Of a DNA stretch of 5,484 nucleotides, positions 4,978 through 5,484 are shown piece after piece (position 1 is the first letter of the stretch; each line of letters starts with the position of its first letter). The notes beneath the pieces are model-generated. The model worked only from the letters and a program-made list of their open reading frames with translations, did not search any database and was not told the origin of the DNA. The stretch covers positions 1 through 5,484 of the forward strand of contig CALBNP010000092.1 in the NCBI GenBank assembly GCA_937896505.1, in the 5' to 3' direction. Both the position numbers and the translations under genes were made by a program. The DNA comes from an uncultured Bacteroidales bacterium. GTDB lineage: Bacteria; Bacteroidota; Bacteroidia; Bacteroidales; F082.

Positions 4978-5484
4978 ATGACAGAAGAATTAATTATAGC
5001 CGGTTTCGGCGGACAAGGCGTCTTGTCAATGGGTAAGATCCTTGCTTATAGTGGTATCATGCAAGACAAGGAAGTGAGCTGGATGCCATCTTACGGTCCT
5101 GAAATGCGTGGCGGTACTGCAAACGTGACTGTCATCGTCAGCGATGAACGCGTCTGCTCACCTATCCTGAATGCTTTCGACACTGCAGTCATTCTGAATC
5201 AGCAGTCACTCGACAAGTTCGAGAGCAAAGTAAAACCTGGCGGTTACCTGATTTATGATCCAAACGGCATCACGCACAAGCCAACCCGTAAGGACATTCA
5301 CATCTACACCATCGAAGGTGCCCAACTCGCATCCGACATGGGTAACACCAAGGTCTTCAACATGATTATTTTGGGTGCTTTCCTGAAGATTCGTCCTATC
5401 ATCGACAACAAGAACGTTGAAGAAGGTCTGAGACACTCACTGCCAGAACGCGCTCACAAACTTATTCCTTTGAACATGCAGGCT
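4978..5484 (+). CDS. 2-oxoacid:ferredoxin oxidoreductase gamma subunit (3' end outside window)
   Basis: An open frame runs from the ATG at 4978 to the last base of the window, 169 codons with no stop. My translation begins MTEELIIAGFGGQGVLSMGK and contains the gamma-domain hallmarks GFGGQGV (9-15) and SYGPEMRGGT (38-47), with conserved hydrophobic strands such as TAVILNQ (69-75). Full-length gamma subunits are about 180-190 residues, so only some 10-20 residues should be missing. The subunit is a structural partner of the alpha-beta core in the four-subunit form of the enzyme and is fused to alpha in other forms. It follows the beta gene by 17 A-rich bases with no Shine-Dalgarno sequence and completes the delta-alpha-beta-gamma order. 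Confidence 0.9.
   Translation, partial: MTEELIIAGFGGQGVLSMGKILAYSGIMQDKEVSWMPSYGPEMRGGTANVTVIVSDERVCSPILNAFDTAVILNQQSLDKFESKVKPGGYLIYDPNGITHKPTRKDIHIYTIEGAQLASDMGNTKVFNMIILGAFLKIRPIIDNKNVEEGLRHSLPERAHKLIPLNMQA

Noticed and set aside
1..5484. Mobile element, defence or other new multi-gene system
   Set aside because: No transposase, integrase, inverted terminal repeats, nuclease or toxin-like genes are visible. All complete genes fall into known transporter or metabolic families. The tRNA genes could serve as integration sites, but I see no attachment-site duplication.

Overview
The window looks like chromosomal DNA from a Bacteroidales bacterium (Bacteroides/Prevotella type). The evidence is: near-perfect Bacteroidetes promoter elements (TTTG, about 20 bp, then TAnnTTTG) ahead of the metabolic genes; AT-rich leaders that mostly lack a Shine-Dalgarno sequence; tRNA genes without an encoded CCA end; a heptamer repeat array of a kind I recall from Bacteroides/Prevotella intergenic regions; and the protein families themselves, which are typical of anaerobic amino-acid and 2-oxoacid metabolism. 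I cannot assign a species.

Layout, all genes on the + strand. (1) Positions 1-229: two valine tRNA genes, anticodons GAC and CAC, each followed by an intrinsic terminator. (2) 242-1144: a 300-residue membrane protein of the bile acid:sodium symporter (BASS) superfamily, starting only 12 bases after the second terminator. (3) 1127-1259: an array of 19 seven-base repeats that supplies the last five codons and the stop codon of the transporter gene. (4) 1290-1387: a strong promoter and an A/T-rich leader. (5) 1388-2707: a PLP-dependent class I/II aminotransferase. (6) 2743-2750: a second -7 element. (7) From 2796 to the window edge: a four-gene cluster in the order delta (2x[4Fe-4S] ferredoxin), alpha, beta (TPP), gamma, encoding a four-subunit 2-oxoacid:ferredoxin oxidoreductase. 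The last gene is cut by the window end.

How the genes fit together: the aminotransferase interconverts an amino acid and its 2-oxoacid. The oxidoreductase interconverts that 2-oxoacid plus CoA with acyl-CoA, CO2 and reduced ferredoxin. Together they form a reversible amino acid <-> acyl-CoA module, run oxidatively for fermentation or reductively for amino-acid synthesis from short or branched acids. The alpha subunit is of the type usually named VorB (branched-chain 2-oxoacid), but the DABC gene order is also that of epsilon-proteobacterial 2-oxoglutarate oxidoreductases, so the substrate is not settled by sequence.

The window is mostly ordinary core metabolism. I see no defence system, mobile element or clearly new system. 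The most unusual items are the heptamer array and its intrusion into the transporter 3' end, the A.C mismatches in both tRNA genes, and the tight packing of the transporter behind a terminator.
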